DNA of 5,254 nt from Pyramidobacter sp. (lineage in GTDB: Bacteria; Synergistota; Synergistia; Synergistales; Dethiosulfovibrionaceae), in assembly GCA_016286835.1 (NCBI GenBank), contig JAEEUD010000145.1:1-5254 (forward strand). Reading direction: 5' to 3'. Both the position numbers and the translations under genes were made by a program. Numbering within the stretch: the first letter of the stretch is position 1; the number at the start of each line of letters is the position of its first letter. Below are positions 1-5,254 of the stretch, in pieces. The notes under the pieces were generated by a model that saw only the letters and a list, made by a program, of their open reading frames with translations, had not been told where the DNA came from and searched no databases.

Positions 1-497
1 AACACAACGTCATCCACAAACTGCGACTTTACCCAGCCGACGATATCGCCGCCGTTATCGTCGACCATTGTGACTTTTGTCCACTGTTCACCGTCATTTT
101 CGGCGGTATCCATTTTTGTCACAACATTAGGCCACGAAAGACTTGCAAGCTCGCGTGACTGGTCCGAAAGCTCGGCGCGCAAACTTACGTTTGTGCCGGT
201 GACACACACATCGCCAGTGTCAACATTCCACACAAGCACATAATCGCCGCTCATCCAGCCGTCAAAGCCGCGCTTTGTCCTGACGCGGACCCAGTCGATG
301 TCGGTGCCCAGAACTTCCACCACTTCTGGTTTTGAGACGCGGCCTAGCACACGAGCTTTAGTCGTATGCCCGGCACGCACGTTCACGTTGACGCCCATCA
401 CCTGTCCCACAAGCCGCTCTGCCCGAGCCAGGGCACTCAGGCTCAGGCACACGGAAAGCACCACTATCATTTTGCAGCAACGTTTAATCATTGTCAT
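1..497 (-). CDS. Secreted protein with two bacterial SH3 (SH3b) domains, 3' end cut by window edge
   Basis: The reading frame is open from an ATG at 497 to the left edge, giving 165 visible residues; the C-terminus is missing. Residues 1-26 form a typical signal peptide: basic start (K5, R6), hydrophobic core IVVLSVCLSLSA, and an ARA cleavage site before E27. Two SH3b units follow. The first (about 30-88) has NVNVRAG at 37-43, a DWVRV strand and a GW pair at 80-81. The second (about 97-163) has NVSLRAE at 103-109, QWTKV and VGWVKSQFV. SH3b domains usually bind peptidoglycan or target envelope proteins, so an exported cell-wall-associated role is inferred; any catalytic domain would lie beyond the edge. 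An AAAGGG-like ribosome site lies 4 bases before 497 and 10 bases before a second ATG at 491, so 491 is an alternative start. GC content by hand is about 45-53% in the first 120 bases, lower than the kinase gene next door. Confidence 0.82.
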   Translation of the reverse strand, partial: MTMIKRCCKMIVVLSVCLSLSALARAERLVGQVMGVNVNVRAGHTTKARVLGRVSKPEVVEVLGTDIDWVRVRTKRGFDGWMSGDYVLVWNVDTGDVCVTGTNVSLRAELSDQSRELASLSWPNVVTKMDTAENDGEQWTKVTMVDDNGGDIVGWVKSQFVDDVV

Positions 498-815
498 AAC
501 ACCCTTTCAGAAATAATCTTTAGGCGATATCATGCATTACAGCACTGTCTCAGGCATTGCAGCCCAAAGTGCGGCAAAAACAGCTTTTATGCGACGTTCC
601 GCAAAAGCGCTTCAATCTGAGATTGATAACCGGCAGGGCCTTGAAAAAGCAGGAGTTGCGGTATCAATCGCTTGGAGTGACGTCGCTTGGGGCTTCGGCT
701 GATTCGGCGTAATTCGCTACCTGCATAGGTATGTGTTCGGAAATTGGGGACGTTCCCCCCTTGCGGCTTCGAGAACACTTTCCCAGAAAGCCGCGTTATT
801 TGTACGGTCTATTGG
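498..815. other. Intergenic region between glycerate kinase and SH3b gene
   Basis: This 318-base gap holds no convincing gene. It should contain the 3' end of the kinase operon transcript and the promoter of the SH3b gene. On the minus strand a weak sigma70-like pair can be drawn (TTGAAG at 615-610, CATAAA at 591-586, 18-base spacer, each 4 of 6 matches), which would leave a leader of about 80 bases; I hold this only loosely. The part next to the kinase gene carries a REP-like palindrome, described separately. No hairpin followed by a T-run on the minus strand was found, so how the kinase operon ends is unclear. A 63-codon open frame here (778-587, minus, GTG start) has no ribosome site and overlaps the palindrome, so I do not call it a gene. 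Confidence 0.5.
733..794. repeat. REP-like nested palindrome
   Basis: Two nested inverted repeats are visible: outer arms GTGTTC (733-738) and GAACAC (773-778), and an inner hairpin GGGGA-CGT-TCCCC (746-758). An alternative stem pairs GCGGCTT (763-769) with AAGCCGC (788-794). Its position just after the kinase stop and its GGGGA/TCCCC core resemble intergenic REP elements mobilised by RAYT transposases, but that assignment is from memory. It is not a canonical terminator: on the minus strand the stem is followed by AAGGGGGG, not a T-run. Whether it is multicopy cannot be seen here. Confidence 0.4.
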
Positions 816-2054
816 TTACTTCTTGCCGCGGATCAGCAGCACGCTCACGTCGTTGACGTTCGTGCCGGTCGGGCCGGTGATGATCAGGCCGTCAACTTTT
901 TTCAGCGCGTTGTAGGCGTCGTTGTCCTTCAGCACGTCATAGATCTGCACGCCCTGCTCACGCAGGCGAGCGGCGGTGGTTCCGTCCACCCAGCCGCCGG
1001 CCGCGTCGGTGGGACCGTCCGTGCCGTCGCTGCCGAGCGAGAACACGGCCACATTCTCCATGCCGTCGATGCCGGCCGCCGCCGAAAGCGCCAGTTCCTG
1101 ATTGCGGCCGCCCTTGCCCTTGCCGGTGAGGTGCACGACGGTCTCGCCGCCGGCGATGAAGGCCAGGTCTTTGCCGTCGTTCACATGGAACTGGGCGATA
1201 TTGGCGAGGAATGTGCCCGCATCGCGCGCTTCGCAGCTGAGGTTGGCGGTCAGCACGAAAGGCTCATAGCCCATCGCCAGCGCCTGTCCGGCCGCGACGC
1301 TGCACAGCTGCCGCACGCTGCCGGTGATGTCCGTCGTCACGTTGTAAAGGTACTTCGGCGTCTCCTGCTCGAGCAGCGCCGCCATTTCGTCGTCGATGAC
1401 GATGCCGTACTTGGCGATGACAGCTTTGGCCTGCTCGCATGTGCTGCTGTCCGGATAAGCGGGACCGGAAGCGATCATGTCGAGCGGGTCGCCGATGATG
1501 TCGCTGAGCACGATCGCGCGCACCTTCGCCGGCTCGCACAGCTTGGCGAAACGTCCGCCCTTGACGGCTGAAAAACGCTTGCGCACCGTGTTCATCTCGA
1601 CGATGTCGGCGCCGCAGGCCAGCAGCTGCTTGGTCAGCGAATCAAGCGCCTCTTTGGAGATCAGCGGCTTTTCAAACAGCGCCGAACCGCCGCCGGAGAT
1701 CAGAAACAGCACCGTGTCGTCCAGGCCCAGCCCGGATACGGCAGCGATCGCCTCTTCGGTAGCGCGGAACGAGTTCTCGTCGGGCACGGGATGTCCGGCC
1801 TCGAAAATCTTCAAATTCGCCAGTTCGCCCTGGCTGTGACCGTACTTGGTGATCACGACGCCGTTTGTGATGCGGCTCCCGAGCTGCGAGACGGCGGCAT
1901 GCGCCATCTGCCAGGCGGCCTTGCCGACGGCAACGAGGACAAGTTTGCCCGAACCGAAGTCCGAGCCTGCGAGCGCTTTTTTGACCGCGGTATCAGGAAG
2001 GGCGGCGCAAAGCGCCGCCCTCATGATGCGATCAGAATCGCTGCGTAAATTCAT
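816..2054 (-). CDS. Type-2 glycerate kinase (DUF4147 + MOFRL domains, GckA/TtuD-like)
   Basis: This 412-residue protein is full length for the GckA/TtuD-type glycerate kinases. The family uses ATP to phosphorylate D-glycerate, in bacteria generally to 2-phosphoglycerate, in the cytoplasm. The N-terminal DUF4147 region (about 5-235) shows VAVGKAAWQMA (41-51), SGGGSALFE (120-128), NTVRKRFSAVKGGRFA (155-170) and SDIIGDPLDMIASGP (184-198). The MOFRL region (about 295-405) shows AGGETVVHLTGKGKGGRNQE (301-320), GSDGTDGPTDAAGG (341-354), NDAYNAL (378-384) and TGPTGTNVNDV (393-403). All key glycine-rich and Asp/Asn motifs are intact. The ATG at 2054 lies only 6 bases after the permease stop and has no clear Shine-Dalgarno sequence, so translation is probably coupled to the permease. 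The pairing with a GntP permease supports a sugar-acid uptake role. Some relatives are annotated as hydroxypyruvate reductases, but the motifs favour the kinase. Confidence 0.93.
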   Translation of the reverse strand: MNLRSDSDRIMRAALCAALPDTAVKKALAGSDFGSGKLVLVAVGKAAWQMAHAAVSQLGSRITNGVVITKYGHSQGELANLKIFEAGHPVPDENSFRATEEAIAAVSGLGLDDTVLFLISGGGSALFEKPLISKEALDSLTKQLLACGADIVEMNTVRKRFSAVKGGRFAKLCEPAKVRAIVLSDIIGDPLDMIASGPAYPDSSTCEQAKAVIAKYGIVIDDEMAALLEQETPKYLYNVTTDITGSVRQLCSVAAGQALAMGYEPFVLTANLSCEARDAGTFLANIAQFHVNDGKDLAFIAGGETVVHLTGKGKGGRNQELALSAAAGIDGMENVAVFSLGSDGTDGPTDAAGGWVDGTTAARLREQGVQIYDVLKDNDAYNALKKVDGLIITGPTGTNVNDVSVLLIRGKK

Positions 2055-2060
2055 TTCAGC

Positions 2061-3401
2061 TTACAGCACCATCGTCAGGCCGTACAGGATCGCGGCGATG
2101 ACGAGGCCCATGACGGCGGTCATACCCGTCTGGCACTTGTACGCCTCACTGGGCTTCATGTCGGAGAACTGCGACACGACCCAGAAGTAGGAGTCGTTGG
2201 CGTGCGAGGCGACCATGGAGCCGGCGCCGATAGCCATGACGACGAGGACCTTCTGAAGCGGCGAGACGAAGCCCATGGTCTCCATAAGCGGAGCCATCAT
2301 GCTCGCGGTGGTGATCATGGCGACCGTGGAGGCGCCCATGGCGAGCTTCAGGACCATCGAGACGGCGAAGGGCAGAAGGATGCCCAGGCTGGTGCCGAAC
2401 AGGCCCTTGGCAGCGTCGGCGATGGGAAGGAGCTTAAGGATAGCGCCGAACGATCCGCCGGCACCGGTGATGACGAGGATGGCGGCCGAGTCGGTGACGC
2501 CCTCGGTGATCCAGGCCAGCGTGTTCTTCTTCTCGGAAGCGGGGATCAGCATCATCGACAGGAAGACGCCGAGAAGCAGAGCGATGACAGGATTACCGAA
2601 GAAGGTGATGAGCATACGGGCCGTGCCGTCACCAAGCGGACGGGTGGGGAAATTGGCCACGGAAGCCAGAGCGATGAGGACGATGGGCAGAAGGAGCGGA
2701 GCGAAGCTGGCAGCGGCGCCGGGCAGCTTGCCGTATTTCTTCTCAAGCTCTTCCATCGTGAACTCGGAGTTCGCGGGGATCTGCACCGTGCTGGCGACCT
2801 TCTTGGCGTAAAGGATGGCGACGAGGACGGCGGGGATCGACAGGACCAGACCGACGAGGATCGTCAGGCCGAGGTCGGCGTTCAGCGTGCCGGCCATGGC
2901 GATGGGGCCGGGCGTCGGAGGAACAAGGCAGTGCGTGGCGTACAGACCGCCAGACAGAGCCGTGCCCATGACGGCCAGCGACGTGTTGCTCTGCTGAGCA
3001 AGAGCGCGGTTGATGGGCGAAAGGACGACGAAGCCCGAGTCGCAGAAGACGGGGATACCGGTGATGTAGCCCATCGCGCCGATGGCGACGACGCTGTTCT
3101 TCTGGCCGACGATGCCGAGGATCGTGTTGGCCATCGTCAGGGCCGCGCCTGTCTTCTCAAGGATCTTGCCGATGATCGTACCGCAGAGAATGACGATACC
3201 GATGCTCGTCAGGATGCCGCCGAAGCCGCTCTTGACCGTATCGACGACCTTGCCGGGCTCAACGCCCCAGATCAGGCCGACGGCGATCGAGATCACCGTC
3301 ATGACGATGAACGGGTGCTGGTGGAACTTGGAGATGGCGATGACCATCACAAGGACCGACACAAAAATCAGACCAAACAGATATGCCGCATTAACTTCCA
3401 T
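2061..3401 (-). CDS. GntP-family sugar-acid/H+ symporter, probable glycerate or gluconate permease
   Basis: This 446-residue, strongly hydrophobic inner-membrane protein has the length and hallmarks of the GntP family (gluconate:H+ symporters and relatives). Hydrophobic segments run through the sequence from residues 8-22 and 30-46 to a C-terminal span at about 427-445. Family signatures are GGLYATHCLVPPTPGP (151-166) and GSMVASHANDSYFWVV (394-409). A polar stretch around 208-228 (EFTMEELEKKYGK) is a likely cytoplasmic loop. The start is the ATG at 3401, because AGGAGG lies 7 bases upstream; an in-frame extension to 3458 (19 residues, reading through that ribosome site) is rejected. It is the first gene of an operon with the glycerate kinase. 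GntP proteins take up gluconate and related acids; glycerate as substrate is inferred only from the kinase partner. Confidence 0.93.
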   Translation of the reverse strand: MEVNAAYLFGLIFVSVLVMVIAISKFHQHPFIVMTVISIAVGLIWGVEPGKVVDTVKSGFGGILTSIGIVILCGTIIGKILEKTGAALTMANTILGIVGQKNSVVAIGAMGYITGIPVFCDSGFVVLSPINRALAQQSNTSLAVMGTALSGGLYATHCLVPPTPGPIAMAGTLNADLGLTILVGLVLSIPAVLVAILYAKKVASTVQIPANSEFTMEELEKKYGKLPGAAASFAPLLLPIVLIALASVANFPTRPLGDGTARMLITFFGNPVIALLLGVFLSMMLIPASEKKNTLAWITEGVTDSAAILVITGAGGSFGAILKLLPIADAAKGLFGTSLGILLPFAVSMVLKLAMGASTVAMITTASMMAPLMETMGFVSPLQKVLVVMAIGAGSMVASHANDSYFWVVSQFSDMKPSEAYKCQTGMTAVMGLVIAAILYGLTMVL

Positions 3402-3408
3402 GGTACTG

Positions 3409-3414
3409 CCTCCT
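3409..3414 (-). promoter_or_regulatory. Strong ribosome binding site of the GntP permease
   Basis: AGGAGG on the minus strand (3414-3409) lies 7 bases before the ATG at 3401. This near-perfect site decides the permease start and excludes the longer in-frame reading from 3458. Confidence 0.85.
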
Positions 3415-3427
3415 AAGGAACTTTTTT

Positions 3428-3448
3428 CAGCCGGACACAGCCCGACTG
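3428..3448 (-). other. Leader hairpin upstream of the permease
   Basis: On the minus-strand transcript CAGTCGG (3448-3442) pairs with CCGGCTG (3434-3428) around a 7-base loop, with one G-U pair. On the plus strand the same position would be a C-A mismatch, so the fold suits the permease leader RNA. It is followed by an A-run and then the ribosome site, not by a T-run, so it is not an attenuator of standard form. A role in mRNA stability or translation is only a possibility. Confidence 0.3.
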
Positions 3449-3455
3449 GTAAACC

Positions 3456-3655
3456 CAATTAGGAATTATCAATTAGTAATTAATAATTAAAACCGCTGAT
3501 TACTGACGTTTGCTTTTTTAGAGAACTTCTCTGCGTCGGTGCCCGCGAGGTTGATTTAAAGGCCGAGCCCGTCCACAAACTGGTCTTGAAATGGGAAGCT
3601 CACCGCACCACAAAAACGGTTTTCAATTACTAATTACTAATTATCAATTACTCAT
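3456..3655. repeat. 200-bp inverted-repeat (MITE-like) element with heptamer arms
   Basis: Left arm 3456-3495 and right arm 3617-3655 are imperfect inverted copies of each other. The inner 26 or so bases, ending in AAAACCG on each arm, match almost completely with a one-base gap; the outer part is more diverged. They enclose a 121-base core with no open reading frame of note. The 6-base word TAAACC occurs directly on both sides (3450-3455 and 3656-3661), which could be a target-site duplication. The element holds most of the space between the hydrolase gene and the permease leader, and its right arm supplies the hydrolase stop codon and penultimate codons. No transposase is present. Inverted arms, AT-rich ends and possible duplication suggest a non-autonomous element; copy number elsewhere is unknown. 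Confidence 0.5.
3457..3491. repeat. Tandem AATTNNN heptamers, left array (5 units)
   Basis: Five units of exactly 7 bases are read in a row on the plus strand: AATTAGG, AATTATC, AATTAGT, AATTAAT, AATTAAA. The AATT core is constant and the last three bases vary. The array forms the left arm of the inverted-repeat element and would lie in the 5' untranslated or promoter region of the permease operon. Confidence 0.75.
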
Positions 3656-3659
3656 TAAA
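3625..3659. repeat. Tandem AATTACT heptamers, right array (4-5 units)
   Basis: Units AATTACT, AATTACT, AATTATC, AATTACT and the degenerate CATTAAA follow each other with a period of 7. The array is the right arm of the inverted-repeat element. It overlaps the last codons of the hydrolase gene, whose TAA stop (3650-3648) is read from the fourth unit. Confidence 0.75.
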
Positions 3660-4478
3660 CCAGATGCTGTCGCCGACGGCCATGTGGCAGCTGCGCACGC
3701 TCTCATCGCTGTGGATGCAGCTTTCTGCCTTCTCGCCAGAACAGTGGCTGAGGCCGAGGATCTTCAGCCCCATGGAACGAAGGCTCGCCACGGTCTCGCG
3801 CACGCGCGCTTCGTCGGCCTCGACCAGGTGTGTACCGCCGAAGACGGCGTACACGGGGCGGTTCAAACGCTCATGCACCGTCTCGATCATGTTCAGGATT
3901 CCCGGGTGCGAGCAGCCGACCTGCACGACCAGGCCGTCCTTTGTGTCCAGTGCCAGGCAGATCTCGTCGCCGAAATCGTCGCGGACCATGCCCTTTTCCG
4001 TCCTGCGCACGAAGCGCTCGGGGATCGTCTCAAAGCTGTGCCGGCGCGGGAAATTCCCCACCAGCCAGACCCCCGCGTCAAGCTCGGCGACATCGGAGCA
4101 CTCGCAATGGGATACGCCGCCCAGCATCAGGAAATCTTCGTCGAAACCGCACGAAAGATCGGTGTATTTCAGCCCGTCAAAAGCGTACTTCGGCTCGAAA
4201 AAGCGCGGCCCCGTCCACAGCATGCTGCCGCCCTCGCCCGATTCGATCAGATCGCGGAAGCCCGCAGCGTGGTCATAATGGCTGTGACTGAGGATCACCG
4301 CGTCGATCCGCTTGACGTTCAGCCCCAGACGGCGCGCGTTCGCCCACGTGTGCGCTCCCTGCCCGCAGTCGAACAGGAATCGCTTGCTGCCGCGTTCGAT
4401 CAGCACGGACAAGCCGTGTTCGTTCACGAGCGCTTTATTTTCCGAAGGGAGATTATCCATCAGCGTGGTGATTTTCAA
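3648..4478 (-). CDS. Metallo-beta-lactamase-fold hydrolase, COG1237 type
   Basis: From the TTG at 4478 the protein has 276 residues and begins with KITTLMDN, the usual opening of this family. The metal-binding motif is HSHYDH at 65-70; further likely ligands lie in VGCSHPGILN (H191), GGTHL (H217) and LSHCSG (H245). The CSHxGI motif and the C-terminal HC pair point to COG1237, whose archaeal members are annotated as ribofuranosylaminobenzene 5'-phosphate (methanopterin pathway) synthases. Bacterial members act on unknown substrates, so I name only a cytoplasmic metal-dependent hydrolase. No signal peptide is seen. A longer reading from a TTG at 4556 (302 residues) is unlikely: it lacks a ribosome site and its first codons overlap the promoter. 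The gene appears monocistronic. Its stop codon lies in the heptamer arm of the repeat element, so the C-terminus may have been altered by an insertion. Confidence 0.87.
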   Translation of the reverse strand: MKITTLMDNLPSENKALVNEHGLSVLIERGSKRFLFDCGQGAHTWANARRLGLNVKRIDAVILSHSHYDHAAGFRDLIESGEGGSMLWTGPRFFEPKYAFDGLKYTDLSCGFDEDFLMLGGVSHCECSDVAELDAGVWLVGNFPRRHSFETIPERFVRRTEKGMVRDDFGDEICLALDTKDGLVVQVGCSHPGILNMIETVHERLNRPVYAVFGGTHLVEADEARVRETVASLRSMGLKILGLSHCSGEKAESCIHSDESVRSCHMAVGDSIWFNE

Positions 4479-4486
4479 CGTTGCCG

Positions 4487-4490
4487 CCTC
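4487..4490 (-). promoter_or_regulatory. Ribosome binding site that fixes a TTG start
   Basis: GAGG on the minus strand (4490-4487) lies 8 bases before the TTG at 4478. No such site precedes the upstream in-frame TTG at 4556. This, and the match of the resulting N-terminus to the family opening, decides the start of the hydrolase. Confidence 0.65.
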
Positions 4491-4535
4491 TTTTCCGGTA
4501 ATTATGATCGCGCCAGTTTTTCTCTGACGCAGTAA

Positions 4536-4564
4536 ATTATACACCTTCTTTTCCAAATTTTAAA
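4536..4564 (-). promoter_or_regulatory. Probable sigma70-type promoter of the MBL-fold gene
   Basis: A perfect -10 box TATAAT is at 4541-4536 on the minus strand. The -35 is weak: TTTAAA (4564-4559, 17-base spacer) or TTAAAA (4563-4558, 16-base spacer), each 4 of 6 to TTGACA. Transcription would begin near 4529 and leave a leader of about 50 bases before the TTG start at 4478. The region upstream is AT-rich, unlike the neighbouring genes. It comes after the terminator of the preceding gene, as expected for an independent unit. Confidence 0.55.
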
Positions 4565-4651
4565 GTTGTAATTTGTCATGAAAATTTTTAAAACAACTCA
4601 CTAAATGAGTATCAAATTCACCAAAACGGTGCGACGCGTAGTTCTGGCAGC

Positions 4652-4696
4652 ATAAAGAGAAAACGAACTCCCGGCACAACGCTCCGGGAGCTCGTT
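4652..4696 (-). terminator. Intrinsic terminator of the PgsW-like gene
   Basis: On the minus strand AACGAGCTCCCGG (4696-4684) pairs with CCGGGAGTTCGTT (4674-4662): a 13-bp stem with a single G-U pair and a 9-base loop, followed by a T-rich tail (TTCTCTTTA). It lies 35 bases after the stop at 4732. The other strand has no T-run after the stem, so it works in the minus direction only. It separates the right-hand transcript from the hydrolase gene. Confidence 0.88.
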
Positions 4697-4731
4697 CAGC
4701 TCATCATATTCAGTTCGAAAACATGTTCCGG

Positions 4732-5254
4732 TCAGTCAAAATCCGGCTCAGGTCCTTTGCCGTGCGGCAGTCCCCAGTCAGCGCAGACGCCGCGCGTGAA
4801 GAGCAGATGCACGCAGGGCACGCCCCGTTCCAGAAAGTCGCCGATCAGTCCGCGGTTCCACGAAGCCGGCGGCACGGGATACGACGGCATGATCAGTCCG
4901 TGCGGCAGTTTCACCGAGCGTTCGATATCGCGTCCCATGCTCAGCCACGAGCCGCCGCAGCTGACGAACGCCTTCAATTCACGGCTGGCAAAAAGCGCCT
5001 GTCTGGCGGCCATTGAAGCGCGGTGCCCCTCCGGGACCAGGCACGTTTCCGAGCGCTCCCCCATCAGACGGCGCACCACAGGCAGCGCGTCCTCCTCGAG
5101 CAGATTTTTGCGGATGCGGTCATCGATCCCGCCCGGCGTGAGCAGGTCGATCTTCGCGTCGAGCAGCCCGGCGGATCGCAGCGCATCGAGCATGACGGGA
5201 AAGGTGAATTCCGGCAAATTGCCGCCGTACTGCGACGAGCCGTAGGAAAGCGAA
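4732..5254 (-). CDS. pgsW: Probable poly-gamma-glutamate system protein (PgsW-like), N-terminus cut by window edge
   Basis: The frame is open to the right edge, giving 173 visible C-terminal residues ending in EPDFD; the apparent TTG start at 5217 is only an internal codon, since the frame continues upstream with SLSYGSSQYGGN. The visible part resembles PgsW (TIGR04332) as I remember it: SSQYGGNLPEFTFPVML near the start, LLTPGGIDDRIRKN, a glycine turn VSCGGSWLSMGRD, LPHGLIMPS, and the closing ERGVPCVHLLFTRGVCADWGLP. PgsW genes sit with pgsB, pgsC and pgsA-like genes for making or exporting poly-gamma-glutamate; the biochemical role of PgsW is not established. Being directly followed by a terminator, it is probably the last gene of its operon. 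The family name rests on remembered motifs, not on a search; a hypothetical protein of other origin remains possible. Confidence 0.6.
   Translation of the reverse strand, partial: SLSYGSSQYGGNLPEFTFPVMLDALRSAGLLDAKIDLLTPGGIDDRIRKNLLEEDALPVVRRLMGERSETCLVPEGHRASMAARQALFASRELKAFVSCGGSWLSMGRDIERSVKLPHGLIMPSYPVPPASWNRGLIGDFLERGVPCVHLLFTRGVCADWGLPHGKGPEPDFD

Noticed and set aside
587..778. 63-codon minus-strand frame in the gap before the SH3b gene
   Set aside because: GTG start without a ribosome site, overlaps the REP-like palindrome, and has no recognised domain; it might reflect a repeated intergenic sequence.
744..1571. 275-codon open frame on the plus strand
   Set aside because: It is antisense to the glycerate kinase, whose motifs are all intact; its composition (Ala, Val, Arg, His) is typical of a GC-rich shadow frame.
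2202..3416. 404-codon open frame on the plus strand
   Set aside because: It lies fully antisense to the GntP permease, is rich in Asp/Gly/Arg/His as expected for a reversed membrane-protein gene, and shows no domain.
3402..3458. N-terminal extension of the permease
   Set aside because: It would read through the AGGAGG ribosome site, and the extra 19 residues are not hydrophobic or family-like.
3519..3533. AGAGAACTTCTCT palindrome next to a T-run
   Set aside because: The T-run precedes the hairpin on the plus strand and becomes an A-run after it on the minus strand, so it is not a terminator for either direction; it may be chance.
3591..4535. 314-codon open frame on the plus strand
   Set aside because: It is antisense to the hydrolase; its NYQLLI-type start is merely translation of the heptamer repeats.
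4589..4635. Small inverted repeats (ACTCA/TGAGT and CACC/GGTG) between terminator and promoter
   Set aside because: Stems of 4-5 bp are too short in AT-rich DNA to claim an operator.

Overview
The window is gene-dense and every supported gene lies on the minus strand. It reads as a chromosomal segment of a fairly GC-rich bacterium with Shine-Dalgarno-led genes. The gene content (a GntP permease with a MOFRL-type glycerate kinase, a probable poly-gamma-glutamate system protein, AT heptamer repeats between GC-rich genes) would suit a Synergistota or Negativicutes-like anaerobe. That placement is an impression from memory and cannot be proved from the sequence.

Layout in transcription order (right to left). 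At 4732-5254 is the C-terminal part of a protein that looks like the poly-gamma-glutamate system protein PgsW; its N-terminus is outside the window and its 3' end is followed by a strong intrinsic terminator (4652-4696). A new promoter (-10 TATAAT at 4541-4536) then starts a single gene for a COG1237-type metallo-beta-lactamase-fold hydrolase (3648-4478), best started at a TTG with a good ribosome binding site. Its stop codon lies inside a 200-bp inverted-repeat element (3456-3655) whose arms are tandem AATTNNN heptamers; that element fills most of the gap to the next operon. The two-gene operon 2061-3401 / 816-2054 encodes a GntP-family permease and a type-2 glycerate kinase, only 6 bases apart. 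Together they would import glycerate or a related sugar acid and phosphorylate it to 2-phosphoglycerate for lower glycolysis. After a 318-base gap holding a REP-like palindrome, the left edge carries a secreted protein with two bacterial SH3 domains, cut by the window end.

The best-supported biology is the glycerate uptake and phosphorylation operon. The items most worth a second look are the MITE-like heptamer element at the 3' end of the hydrolase gene and the PgsW-like gene, which predicts a capsule or poly-gamma-glutamate operon just beyond the right edge. I see no RNA gene, CRISPR array, insertion sequence with transposase, or clearly new system.
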